A DNA stretch of 64,000 bases from a bacterium (GTDB taxonomy: Bacteria > Zhuqueibacterota > QNDG01 > JAFGCO01), in contig JAFGGN010000074.1 of the NCBI GenBank assembly GCA_016930535.1, forward strand, positions 1-64,000. The letters are read 5' to 3'. The notes beneath the pieces are model-generated. The model was not told the DNA's origin, did not search any database, and was given only the letters and a program-made list of their open reading frames with translations. Of the stretch, positions 27,581 to 37,400 are shown one piece after another. Every line of letters begins with the position of its first letter. The stretch's first letter is position 1. The translations under genes and the position numbers were made by a program.

Positions 27581-28966
27581 TTATTTGCCGATACAGAAAT
27601 CCGAGAAAATGCGGTTCAGGATGTCGTCGCTCGTGACCTGGCCCGTAATCCGGCCGAGTGCGTCCAGGGCGCCGCGCAGATCCAGGGCGATGAATTCCTG
27701 GGACAGTCCCTGCTCCGCGGTTTTCCGGGCATTGTCGAGATGGTTCAGACAGGACCGGATGGCGTCGGCGTGGCGCGCTTTGGTGATCAGCAGCTCCCCT
27801 TCTCCGGGCAGGTCGCCGCTGAGGGCACGGTTTTTCAGGGCCTGAATCAGCCGGTCCAGACCCGCGCCGGTTCTGGCCGAAACGGACAGGACGGGCCATT
27901 CCGGCAGATGCTGTCCGGCCGGTTCCGCTTGGAGCCGGGTTTTCAGGTCGCATTTGTTGATCACGCAGAATCCCGGGACTTTCAGTTCCTGCAGTTTTTG
28001 CATCAGCACAGCATCTTCCGGATGCCAGGACTCGTGATTGTCGAGAACCCATAAAATCATGTCCGCCGAATCCATGGCCTGCCGCGTTCTGCGCACACCC
28101 TCCATTTCGACGGGTTCCCGTGTTTCTCTCACTCCGGCCGTATCCGTAACGATAAAAAGCACGCCCTCGACATCGAGCATTTCTTCGAGTGTGTCCCGGG
28201 TGGTGCCCGGAACATCGGTGACAATGGCGCGTTCTTTTTCAATCAGGCGGTTCAACAGGCTGGACTTGCCCACATTGGGACGTCCGATAATCACGAGCCG
28301 GATGCCTTCCCTGCAGATCCGCCCCCGTGCGAAGGAGCCGAGCAGGGACTCCAGACGGCTTTGCAATGTCTGAAGTCGCCGGTCCATCTCGTCTCTGGAA
28401 GAGAATTTCACGTCCTCTTCACAGAAGTCCAGCTCCAGTTCGAGCAGCCCGCATGTTTCGGTCAACAGTTCCCGCATCCGGGCGATTTCATCGGAAAGCC
28501 GGCCCTCGAGCTGATATGCGGCCACGACCCGGGCCGCTTCCGTACGTGCATGAATGAGATCGGCTACGGCTTCAGCCTGACTGAGATCCATCTTTCCGTT
28601 TAAAAATGCGCGCTCTGTAAATTCACCGGGCCGGGCGGGCCGTGTCCCCTGCCTGATGATCAAATCCAGAATTCGGCCGGCCACATAGGTTCCGCCGTGG
28701 CAGCTGATCTCAACCACGTCTTCGCCCGTATAGGAGCTCGGCGCCTGGAACCAGGTTACAAGCACCTCGTCGATCGGCTCCCCGTTATCCCTGATCCATC
28801 CGTGTTCCGCCCGGTGGGTTGCCGGTTTTTTTTCAGCGGTTGATGGAAAAAAGACGCTCTGAATACAGGCCCGGGCATGCGGTCCGCTGATACGGATGAC
28901 GGCTATGCCGCCCTGTCCCGGCGGTGTGGCGACTGCAGCGATGGTATCGTTTTGAGATAGGGTCAT
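27581..28966 (-). CDS. mnmE: tRNA modification GTPase MnmE
   Basis: A 461-residue GTPase with the N-terminal tetrahydrofolate-binding domain (DTIAAVATPPGQGGIAVIRI), the helical domain, an inserted G domain (G1 GRPNVGKSSLLNRL, G2/G3 TTRDTLEE...DTAGVRET, G4 NKCD) and the conserved C-terminal Cys-X-Gly-Lys (FSDFCIGK) needed for catalysis. It works with MnmG on the wobble uridine of tRNA. Downstream of yidC in the usual order; the jag/spoIIIJ-associated gene often found between them is missing. Confidence 0.97.
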   Translation of the reverse strand: MTLSQNDTIAAVATPPGQGGIAVIRISGPHARACIQSVFFPSTAEKKPATHRAEHGWIRDNGEPIDEVLVTWFQAPSSYTGEDVVEISCHGGTYVAGRILDLIIRQGTRPARPGEFTERAFLNGKMDLSQAEAVADLIHARTEAARVVAAYQLEGRLSDEIARMRELLTETCGLLELELDFCEEDVKFSSRDEMDRRLQTLQSRLESLLGSFARGRICREGIRLVIIGRPNVGKSSLLNRLIEKERAIVTDVPGTTRDTLEEMLDVEGVLFIVTDTAGVRETREPVEMEGVRRTRQAMDSADMILWVLDNHESWHPEDAVLMQKLQELKVPGFCVINKCDLKTRLQAEPAGQHLPEWPVLSVSARTGAGLDRLIQALKNRALSGDLPGEGELLITKARHADAIRSCLNHLDNARKTAEQGLSQEFIALDLRGALDALGRITGQVTSDDILNRIFSDFCIGK

Positions 28967-29090
28967 CGGGTACCCGGGTTCGGGGCATTCGGGAACCGAA
29001 GAATGTCCGCAGGGCGAATTTGCCGGTTCGTTTTACATTCCCGGAAATCGCCATGAGTTGCAACCGGGCGGAACCGGATTGTCCTGCATA

Positions 29091-29125
29091 GAAAAAGCCC
29101 CGGTCCTGATGATTTGACACGGGGC
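29091..29125 (-). terminator. Rho-independent terminator after yidC
   Basis: On the minus strand GCCCCG pairs with CGGGGC across a 17-base loop and is followed by TTTTTC. It starts 22 bases past the yidC stop and belongs to the same GCCCCGG terminator type seen elsewhere on this strand. Confidence 0.8.
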
Positions 29126-29147
29126 ATTCTGATCATGCGAAAACCGG

Positions 29148-30827
29148 TCAGGCAGCGGCTGCCGCTTCGGACGCTTCTCCTCCCTTTCCCCTCTTGACTA
29201 TCATTTCCTGTATAATCGTAAAGATGTTGAATATCAGATAGTAAAGATTCAGCCCCGATGAGAATTTATAAAACACGAATGTGAGAAACAGGGGCATCAT
29301 GTACATCATCATTTTCTGCTGCGGATTCTGTGTGGATGAGAGCCGCTGCTGGATGAGCATGGCTGCGCCGAGAATGATGGGAAGCAGGTTGACAGAGCCC
29401 AGAATATGATCCGGTGCCGAAAGATCGCGGATAAGGAAAAAACCGGCATGACGCAGCATGATGGTGGAGCGGAACAGGCGGAAGAGGGCGATCAGTACCG
29501 GCATCTGCAGCAGCATGGGCAGGCATCCGCTCATGGGATTGATCTTGTGTGTCTTGTACAGCTTGATGGTTTCTTCATTCATGCGCTGCGGATCTTTTTT
29601 ATACTTTTCACGGATCGCATTCATTTTGGGCTGAATGGCCTGCATTTCACGCATGGATTGATAGCTGTGCCGTGTGAGCGGATAGAGAATGATTTTGATG
29701 AAAATGGAAAACACGATGATGGCCCAGCCGTAATTATGCAGCACGCCGTACAGGTACTGGAGCACATAAAGGGCACCGATGGCAAAAGGTTTGAACAGTT
29801 TCCACCCGAAATCCATGGATTTTTGCAGATCTGTCTGATAGGCTTTTAACACCTGATAATCCATGGGACCCATGAAAATTTTAAAGTGATGCGTTTCCGT
29901 GGTTTGCTTGCTCATGGCCAGCCGGGCATGAAACGGCTTCCAGTTTTCATCGCTGTCCGAAAACAGTTCGGCTCCGGACCCGGGCTGCCCGGGAATGATC
30001 GCCATCAGAAAATACTTGGTCCCGATCGCGATCCATTCGGTCTCACCGCTGGACTGCCCCTTTTTTTCTCCCTTTTTATAATCGATTCGCTCGCCGCCCT
30101 GCAGTGTCATGGCCTTGTAATACATCAGATCGTCTTTGATATTGGGCTCCGTGGATTGAAGCCCGGATTGCCACTCCACGAAATACTGATTGTTGATTTC
30201 CTCCCAGCCGAAAGCCCTGAAGCGCACCGACATTTCCATATGATACAAATCCGGCCGGATGACGAATGTTTTTTCAACGCGGGATTTTTTCCCCAGATCA
30301 AGGGCAAAACGGATGGTCCGGACTCCGGCTTCATCCACGGAATTCTCAACCAGCCGGTAACTTTCGAAAGACAGGTCCAGGTCCCGGTCCGTGCTGATTC
30401 CAAGATTTCCCTCTGCGGAACCCGGGATCAGCTGTACGGGTGCGTTTTCTTCAAGGCTGGTTTTATAACGGTACTCACTTGAATCCGCAGGATTTTTTTC
30501 AATCAGTTCCCAGCTGATCAGGGTGCCACCGCCAACGGATGACAGGTGGGCCCTGAAAAGGTTGTTGGAAACCACAAGCACCGTATCGCGCACCGAGGTC
30601 GTCTTTTTCGGCCTGGCCGCGCGTCCCGCGGCCGCAGGTGCCGGCGCTTCGTTTGAAACGGATTCGGTTTCGGCGGGTCTTGCCTGAGGCACGGGAGGCT
30701 GAGCGACGGCTGTCGAATCCGCAGCCGGCTCGACATGTCCGACGACATTATCCTGGTACCAGGGCGATCTCCATACGAGCACGATGGCTGCAACGATGAG
30801 TATTCCGATAATGGTATTTCTATCCAT
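29148..30827 (-). CDS. yidC: Membrane protein insertase YidC
   Basis: A 559-residue Gram-negative type YidC (Oxa1/Alb3 family). An N-terminal helix (MDRNTIIGILIVAAIVLVW) is followed by a Pro/Ala-rich linker, the large periplasmic beta domain (about 95-340) and the conserved insertase core of five helices (LHNYGWAIIVFSIFIKIILY; SGCLPMLLQMPVLIALFRLF; QQRLSSTQNPQQKMMMYMMP). The start at 30827 puts the first helix at the N-terminus; a longer frame to 30863 adds twelve residues without support. Sits in the order rpmH-rnpA-yidD-yidC. Confidence 0.97.
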   Translation of the reverse strand: MDRNTIIGILIVAAIVLVWRSPWYQDNVVGHVEPAADSTAVAQPPVPQARPAETESVSNEAPAPAAAGRAARPKKTTSVRDTVLVVSNNLFRAHLSSVGGGTLISWELIEKNPADSSEYRYKTSLEENAPVQLIPGSAEGNLGISTDRDLDLSFESYRLVENSVDEAGVRTIRFALDLGKKSRVEKTFVIRPDLYHMEMSVRFRAFGWEEINNQYFVEWQSGLQSTEPNIKDDLMYYKAMTLQGGERIDYKKGEKKGQSSGETEWIAIGTKYFLMAIIPGQPGSGAELFSDSDENWKPFHARLAMSKQTTETHHFKIFMGPMDYQVLKAYQTDLQKSMDFGWKLFKPFAIGALYVLQYLYGVLHNYGWAIIVFSIFIKIILYPLTRHSYQSMREMQAIQPKMNAIREKYKKDPQRMNEETIKLYKTHKINPMSGCLPMLLQMPVLIALFRLFRSTIMLRHAGFFLIRDLSAPDHILGSVNLLPIILGAAMLIQQRLSSTQNPQQKMMMYMMPLFLTFVFYKFSSGLNLYYLIFNIFTIIQEMIVKRGKGGEASEAAAAA

Positions 30828-30846
30828 CTTATTGTTCCTATTCAGT

Positions 30847-31077
30847 TTATGGTACGGGATCATATCCGCCGGGATGAAACGGATGGCAGCGGAACAGACG
30901 CCTGAGCGACAAAAAAGAACCCCTCATAACCCCATATTTATCAATCGCTTGTATCGCATAGTCCGAACATGTCGGATAAAAACGGCATGCACGCGGAAGG
31001 AAAGGAGAAATAGTTCTTTGATAAAATTTCAGGAGTCCGATGAGCAGGATCCGTAAGGGATGAGCGTGAGTCCGCAT
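30847..31077 (-). CDS. yidD: Membrane protein insertion efficiency factor YidD
   Basis: A small protein of 76 residues from ATG 31077 (MRTHAHPLRILLIGLLKFYQ). The family core is complete: RTISPFLPRACRFYPTCSDYA, then RCHPFHPGGYDPVP. The start overlaps the end of rnpA by 49 bases, which is common for this gene pair; a longer frame to 31161 seems unlikely. YidD assists YidC-mediated insertion, and it lies 19 bases ahead of yidC. Confidence 0.95.
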   Translation of the reverse strand: MRTHAHPLRILLIGLLKFYQRTISPFLPRACRFYPTCSDYAIQAIDKYGVMRGSFLSLRRLFRCHPFHPGGYDPVP

Positions 31078-31412
31078 TGAACCGTGAACCTGAGAAAATC
31101 GCTTTCCATTTCCTGAAAACGAATCGGTTCCGCTGATTTTTTGGCCATGATGAGAATCCAAAAGTTCCCCACAGCAAGACGGTGATGACGGTAAACCTCA
31201 CGCATCAGCCGCTTGATCCGGTTGCGAAATACGGCTTTTCCCAGCCGCTTGGGAACAACAAAGCCGATTTTTTTTTCATCGGCTTTTTTATAAAAACATC
31301 GGATGATTTTTCCGTCCCAGCGAGTGCCGTTTTCAAGCACATCACGAAAATCTGAAGACCTTCTCAGTATCTCTTTTTTGGGTAATCGGAAATCATGCGT
31401 TGTTACCATCAT
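31029..31412 (-). CDS. rnpA: Ribonuclease P protein component
   Basis: A 127-residue basic protein. The RNR signature is present (AVFRNRIKRLMREVYR), after GFVVPKRLGK. It binds the catalytic RNase P RNA and helps mature tRNA 5' ends. The RNA gene itself is not in the window. Lies 27 bases after rpmH, the classical arrangement. Confidence 0.96.
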   Translation of the reverse strand: MMVTTHDFRLPKKEILRRSSDFRDVLENGTRWDGKIIRCFYKKADEKKIGFVVPKRLGKAVFRNRIKRLMREVYRHHRLAVGNFWILIMAKKSAEPIRFQEMESDFLRFTVQCGLTLIPYGSCSSDS

Positions 31413-31439
31413 GTCGGATTATCAGAATACGGAAGCCGC

Positions 31440-31589
31440 TTAACGGACTTCATCACTGACGGTCAGCCGTTTCCGGCCCTTGCTACGGCGTCTTTTCAGA
31501 ACCTGCTGCCCGTTTTTTGTGGCCATGCGGGAACGAAAACCGTGTTTGTTTTTCCGTTTGCGCCGGCTGGGCTGGTACGTTCGTTTCAT
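31440..31589 (-). CDS. rpmH: 50S ribosomal protein L34
   Basis: Translation of the minus strand from ATG 31589 gives 49 residues beginning [20 protein letters not shown] and containing [16 protein letters not shown], an unmistakable L34. AAGGAGT lies seven bases before the start. The gene is too short for most automatic length cut-offs. It is the first gene of the rnpA-yidD-yidC block and normally lies close to the replication origin. Confidence 0.97.
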   Translation of the reverse strand: MKRTYQPSRRKRKNKHGFRSRMATKNGQQVLKRRRSKGRKRLTVSDEVR

Positions 31590-31662
31590 TCAAACACTCC
31601 TTAAGACCAACATTTATTTCAAGTAAGCCATTTAAGATAAGGATTTTAGTGAAAAAGTCAAG

Positions 31663-32754
31663 TTATTTTCTCACGCGGACCAGATTCACGAGGCCCGCCA
31701 GAATGGCCGTGATGTTCCCGAGCCAGGCTCCGATAAAGGGTCCGAGCTCCTCTTTATGACCCAGGGTCTGACCCGTCTTGATCAGGCCGAAATAAACAAA
31801 GCAGATGAGCAGGCTGATGCCGACGCCCTCGGCCACGCTCTTTTTACGGCGATTGTATACAAGCGGAATGCACAGGAACACGACCAGTATATTGCTGATG
31901 GGAAATGCGATGCGCAGATGGATATCCGTCATCCAGCGGTGTATTTTACCGCCGGATGCGCGTGTGCGCATGGCGAATTTGTACAGTTCGAATATGCTCT
32001 TCTCTTCGGATACGATTTTTACCTGGATCAGGTCTTTGGGCGTGAACGTGAATCCGAACCGGAGCGTGTCCGTGATGGCGGCCGCGGTCTCATTCTCACC
32101 TTCGAATGACCGCTGATAGGTCGGATTTTTTACGGGGATGACGAGCCATTGACCGTTTTCATATTTCATCAGATCCGCATCGATACGCATTTGAATGCGC
32201 CGGTTGTCAAGGAGCCGCTCGATTTTGACCTGTCTGGCCTCGGATGTCCGGCTGTCGAATTCGGACATGGAGATGTGCCAGTACGGCGGTTCCTGGATAT
32301 TCAGGTCGTGGTACCGGGTCTGATCCCGGTCCAGATGTTTTTTCAGATAAGCCCGCTCCATTTCCACGCGGCTGCGCGTGGCGCGGGCCGCCACGCCTTC
32401 GGCCAGTCCGAAGGAGAGCATGCTGATGCATGCCCCGAGCAAGAGAAGCAGGGTCATGATCTGGTAGTAACTGAATCCCAGGGCCTTCAGGGCCACGGTT
32501 TCATTGTCCTTTGCCATGGAACCCACGAGCAGCGTGGTCGACAGAATCGTGGCCATGGGCAGTGTCAGCACCACGATAAAGGGAATGTTCAGCAGATAGT
32601 ACAGCCCGACAGCGTGCCAGGGCACATGGGCGTCGATGAAACGGTCCACATTTTCGACCAGGTCCACGACAATGAAAATTACGATGACGCCAAGCACGCA
32701 GAACAGGAATGTTCTGACGAACCGTTCAATGATATGACGTCTAAGAATGCCCAT
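31663..32754 (-). CDS. lptG: Lipopolysaccharide export permease, LptG-like (YjgP/YjgQ family)
   Basis: A 363-residue protein with three N-terminal membrane helices, a periplasmic jellyroll (about 140-270) and three C-terminal helices (RIAFPISNILVVFLCIPLVY; GVGISLLICFVYFGLI). This topology is that of LptF/LptG, which with LptB extract lipopolysaccharide from the inner membrane. It overlaps the upstream paralogue by 14 bases. Assignment of G versus F rests on the shorter length and downstream position. lptB is not in the window. Confidence 0.9.
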   Translation of the reverse strand: MGILRRHIIERFVRTFLFCVLGVIVIFIVVDLVENVDRFIDAHVPWHAVGLYYLLNIPFIVVLTLPMATILSTTLLVGSMAKDNETVALKALGFSYYQIMTLLLLLGACISMLSFGLAEGVAARATRSRVEMERAYLKKHLDRDQTRYHDLNIQEPPYWHISMSEFDSRTSEARQVKIERLLDNRRIQMRIDADLMKYENGQWLVIPVKNPTYQRSFEGENETAAAITDTLRFGFTFTPKDLIQVKIVSEEKSIFELYKFAMRTRASGGKIHRWMTDIHLRIAFPISNILVVFLCIPLVYNRRKKSVAEGVGISLLICFVYFGLIKTGQTLGHKEELGPFIGAWLGNITAILAGLVNLVRVRK

Positions 32755-34114
32755 GACGCCGCCCCAGTGATTTGATTTTCAGCCACCACTGTTCCCACTG
32801 TATGAATGTGGTTTCCCGGATGGAATGCAGGACCAGGAACACACCGAATCCCCCCACGAGAATATTCGCGATCCACATGGCGATCCAGGGAGCGATATAA
32901 CCGCGGTCCGCCAGCTGTTCCCCGCCGATGAGGCAGGACCAGTAGATGAGAAAAAAGATCAGGCTCAGGATCCATGCCGTCATGCCGCCGTGCCTGGCCA
33001 TCATGCCCAGCGGTGCGCCGATCAGGACGAACACGATACAGGCCACCGGGATGGAGACCTTTTTATCCACCTCCACTTCGAGCGCGCGTATGGATCGTTT
33101 GTACCCGTCAATGATGTTCAGCTCGGACCGGACCTGCTGGAGCAGCCGCTGCGTTCTCGAATCCGGCTGCCGGCTGCCGGCGATCATGGAAAATGAGGAA
33201 TGCCCTGCAGTCGAATCAGGCGACGGCTGCCAGGAGGCGGGGTACAGGCGCCGGAATTCCCGGTCCATCAGGTTGCGGATCCTACCCTGCCTGTCCCGGA
33301 TGCGGCTTCTGTGCACTTCGATCTCGTCTTTCATCATCTGTGAGGTTTTGTCCCGGTCCCCGCGTACCCCCTCCGTGCTTCTCTTCAGGGTTCTGTCCTC
33401 CAAAGCGAAAGAGAAAGTCTGCTTGGTAAAAATGTAGCGCTGATAATTTTCCAGCCTGGCCCGGTCGGTTTCATGGATCTCACCGTCATAAAGCACCAGG
33501 ATCATACGGTCATCGGCTTCCGAAAAGGAAAGCGTCCCGGAATCGGCCGTGATGGTGCGGTTTTTTTTCGGATCGCTCGAATCATTGATAATGATGCCCT
33601 CGAGATGATTGGAGCGGTCATCCACGTCATGCACGAGTATGGAGTAATCCGGAATCTCCTCAAAAAACACATGGGACTCCAGGGTCATGGTCGGGCGGGT
33701 TTTGCGTATGTCATGCATGAGAATTTTGGCACGGTAATTGAAATTCGGCAGCACCAGGTTGTTGAACCGTTCCATACCGAGGGCCAGGAGACAGGCGATC
33801 AGGAGCACGGGCGTCATGAGCGAGAGCATGTTCATACCGCTGGCCTTGAGAGCCGTGATCTCATTTTCCGAGGAGAACCTGCCGAACGTGGACAGGCAGG
33901 CAATCAGCACGGCCATGGGAATGGCCAGCGCGAGAATCCAGGCGATGTTCAGAAAAAAGAATTCCAGGATCACATGAACCGGCAGCCCCTTGCCCAGCAG
34001 TCTGCCCAGCTCGCGGAACACCACGTTCAGAATAAATATAAAGGCAATGGCGGACAGGCCGAAGAAAAACGGACCGATATGTTCCTTTATTATATAGCGT
34101 GTGATAATGCGCAC
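32741..34114 (-). CDS. lptF: Lipopolysaccharide export permease, LptF-like (YjgP/YjgQ family)
   Basis: A 457-residue paralogue of the neighbouring LptG, starting MRIITRYIIKEHIGPFFFGL. It has the same six-helix plus periplasmic jellyroll topology, but about 90 residues longer: a charged helical insert (about 215-330, including DEIEVHRSRIRDRQGRIRNL) precedes the last three helices (VACIVFVLIGAPLGMMARHG). Such inserts are common in FCB-group LptF. First gene of the two-gene operon, transcribed away from sprA. Confidence 0.9.
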   Translation of the reverse strand: MRIITRYIIKEHIGPFFFGLSAIAFIFILNVVFRELGRLLGKGLPVHVILEFFFLNIAWILALAIPMAVLIACLSTFGRFSSENEITALKASGMNMLSLMTPVLLIACLLALGMERFNNLVLPNFNYRAKILMHDIRKTRPTMTLESHVFFEEIPDYSILVHDVDDRSNHLEGIIINDSSDPKKNRTITADSGTLSFSEADDRMILVLYDGEIHETDRARLENYQRYIFTKQTFSFALEDRTLKRSTEGVRGDRDKTSQMMKDEIEVHRSRIRDRQGRIRNLMDREFRRLYPASWQPSPDSTAGHSSFSMIAGSRQPDSRTQRLLQQVRSELNIIDGYKRSIRALEVEVDKKVSIPVACIVFVLIGAPLGMMARHGGMTAWILSLIFFLIYWSCLIGGEQLADRGYIAPWIAMWIANILVGGFGVFLVLHSIRETTFIQWEQWWLKIKSLGRRHGHS

Positions 34115-34497
34115 AATTCAACCGTTCATATCTGAGGAATGCAATCGTTCAATTAGACGGCCGCTGTACAACGGTGCCGTGACCAAAAAAAATTGAAACC
34201 CGCCGGAATTTTCCGTCGTTACAATTATACGCTGCCCGATGGCGGCTGGTTGCCCTGCACTGTTCATAACAGATGGATAATATAGAGACAAGCCTCGGTT
34301 TTTGCAAGATTAAAATGGGCAAAATATGTAAAATTGATTTTTTTCTTGCAATTGAGGGTTTTCATTGTTAATTTTTACACGCTTTCTACGGGATGAACAG
34401 ATTTAAGGAGATGCCTATCGGAATCAATGTTAACGGCCGTTTTGATGTAATCGACGCCCTGAAACGATAGTGTTCACAATCTCATAGAAAGCGACGT
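34115..34497. promoter_or_regulatory. 383-base divergent control region between lptF and sprA
   Basis: No gene is credible here. The right half is very AT-rich (34310-34380), as expected for the sprA promoter, but no clean -35/-10 pair can be fixed by eye. A tiny open frame at 34411-34470 (19 codons, MPIGINVNGRFDV...) has AAGGAG directly touching its ATG, a spacing too short for normal initiation; it could at most be a leader. This is also the point where gene orientation in the window switches from uniformly minus to mainly plus. Confidence 0.55.
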
Positions 34498-37400
34498 ATG
34501 CATAAACACCGAAGCTTCGGATCGAAATGTGTCGGGATGTTTACCACCTTTTCGATCTTTTTTTTCCTCTCCGTTTCTTCCCTTCATTCGGAAATCGGAT
34601 TGCGGCTGGCAGAACCGTATTCGCCCCTGGCGCCGATGCGTGCGCCCCGGGCCACGGTCCTCTTTTCCCAGGGCGATTCACTTTCACAGCTGGGTCCGTA
34701 TTATCCGACCTCTATCCGGCATGATGTGAAAATCGATTCTGCCGGAAAAACCGTCACCGCCCGCCTGAAGTATCAGGAACGGGACATTCTTTTTCCTCAT
34801 GTGATGACGTTCGGTGAATATCTGCGCTGGCGCTATGCTTACGACACCGCACAGCAGTGGAAGGAATATGCGGTCACGCATGTTTCCAGCACTGCAGCGG
34901 ACAGGGCGCGCGGCGGTCTGAAAATCGAAACCCCGAAGATCAAGAGCAAGGCCTTCGAGAATATTTTCGGCGGCAACACCATGAGCCTCACCGTCAACGG
35001 GGATATCACGATCGATGCGAGCATGCGCAATGAAAAGCGGAGCAGCGTGAAAACCGCATTCACACGGGGGGCCAACACGAATTTTCAGATGAAGCAGACG
35101 CAGCGTTTCAAGGTGGAAGGCAAGATCGGAGAGAACCTGTCGATTTTCGTGGATCAGGACAGTGAACGGCCGTTCGAGTTCGAGAATGCGATCAAGCTGC
35201 GTTATACGAGCCAGGGCGAGGACGGTATTGTCAAGAGCATCGAAGCCGGTAATGTCAGCCTGTCCCTGCCCGGTACGCAGTTCGTCACGGTCAGTGCCCA
35301 GAATGCCGGTCTGTTCGGCATCAAAAGCGAACTGAAAGTGGGACCCCTGGATATCACGGCCATTGCCAGTATGGAAAAGGGACAGAAGAAAAAGCTGTCC
35401 CTGGACGGGGGCGCCTCCTCTGAAAATTACAAAATCAAGGACTACGACTACAAAGGCGGCACTTACTTCTTTCTGGACGGGATATACAGGGACCAGTTCA
35501 AAATCATCCAAAACGGCCTGCATGTGTACGATTCCACGACTGTCATCGTCGATATCGATGTGTACCGTTCCGAGGGCCGGGACGAGATTTCGCAGGACTA
35601 TTTCTACTCCTGGGCCACGGTCTCGGGGGATACGAGCACGGCCGGTCAGGATACACTGACCACGGACACCAAGAAGGCCTATCCCGGCAAATTCAAGCGG
35701 CTCGAGCCGTTTACGGATTATGATTTCAACGCGGAGCTCGGGTACATCGTGCTCAATCAGAGCATACGGGACGAACAGATTCTGGCCGTCACCTATGCGG
35801 TGCGGAACGGCAAAAAAGTGGGCACACAGACCAAGGCGGTGACGGATGCGTCCGGAAAAGACATCATCAAGATTATGAAACTGATCAAGCCCCGGAATCC
35901 GCAGCCCGTGGATGTCACCTGGAACCTGGAGTGGCGGCACGTGTATTCACTGGGCAGCCGGAACATCAATTCCGAGGGATTCGAGCTGAAGATATTCCAG
36001 CAGACCGGATCCGGGGATCCGAAAGAGGTGATGACGATCAATGGAGATCCCACCGGATTTCTGGAAATTTTCGGTCTGGACAAGATCGACAAGAACGGTG
36101 CGCCCGCACCGGACAATATCATCGACAACAACGAGAACTTCCTGAATCTGGCGCGCGGCGAGCTGATCTTTCCGGAGCTGCGGCCGTTCGATCCGGAAGA
36201 AGGATCCTCGTATTATGAGCTGTTTCAGGATGAAAAACTGGCATCGCCTGAAATTTATGATGAAACGAATCAGGACCTGATCCGCAGGAGCAGCAAGTTT
36301 TTCATCGAAGTCAACTCCTCGGCACGGGGTGCCAGCTTCAATCTGGGCATGAACGTGATCGAGGGCTCCGAGGAAGTGACCCTGAACAACCGCAAACTCA
36401 CCAAGGACGTGGATTATGTAATCGACTATTTCACGGGCAGCCTGACCATGCTGAACGAGGCGGCCCTGGATCCCTCCGCCCGGCTGGAAATAAACTATGA
36501 AAACCAGCAGTTGTTTTCCGTGGACAAAAAGACGCTCCTGGGCATGCGGGCCGAGTACACGCTGTGGGAATCCGGCGCCAACCGGTCCTTTATCGGCGGC
36601 ACGCTGCTCTACCTGAATCAGCAGACCCTGGACCGGCGCGTGCGCATCACCCAGGATGCGCCCATGCGTAACGTGGTCTGGGACGTGAATACGGCGTTCA
36701 AATTCGAACCCGCCTTCCTCGACCGTGCCCTGGACGCCGTTCCTTTTCTGCACAGCGCCGGCCGGTCGTCCGTTTCGTTCGAGGGCGAAGTCGCGCAGAT
36801 CATTCCCAATCCGAACACCCTGAACAATGAGAAAACCGGGGACAGGGACGGGGTCGCCTACGTGGATGATTTCGAAAGCGCCCGCCGTCAGATCACGCTG
36901 AGCATCATGGACAAGGCCTGGCAGTTCAGCGCCATTCCGGATCCGGAGAACCGCGGTCTGGACACGCGCGGTCATATGTACTGGTACAATCCCTATGACT
37001 TGGTGAGCATCAAGGAGATCTGGCCGGACCGGGAAGTGACCAGTAATTACGGCAACACGACCACGACCCATGTGCTTGACATGGTGTTTTACCCCGATCC
37101 CAATCTGGCCGATCCATCCCGGTCCTGGTTCGGTATTTCACAGGGCCTGTCCACCGGATATTTCGATCAGAAGGACAGCCGGTTTCTGGAGGTCTGGGTG
37201 AAGGGAGACGTGGGCCGCCTGCATATCGATCTGGGACGCATTTCAGAAGATGCCATTCCGAACCGCAAGCTGAATACGGAGGATAAGTTCCGGGACGAGC
37301 TGCGCAACCAGCAGCTCGAAGACGATGAGGATGTGGGCGTGGACAATATCGAGGGACCGGATCCGCCGGACCTGTTTCATCCCCATGAGCCGGCTACGGT

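Noticed and set aside
34411..34470. A 19-codon open frame just before sprA with AAGGAG touching the ATG
   Set aside because: The spacing between AAGGAG and ATG is essentially zero, and nothing else supports translation; I mention it only as a possible leader.
34684..37071. Long minus-strand frames inside sprA (418 and 374 codons)
   Set aside because: They lie antisense to SprA, show no signal peptide or family motif and reflect codon bias of the coding strand.
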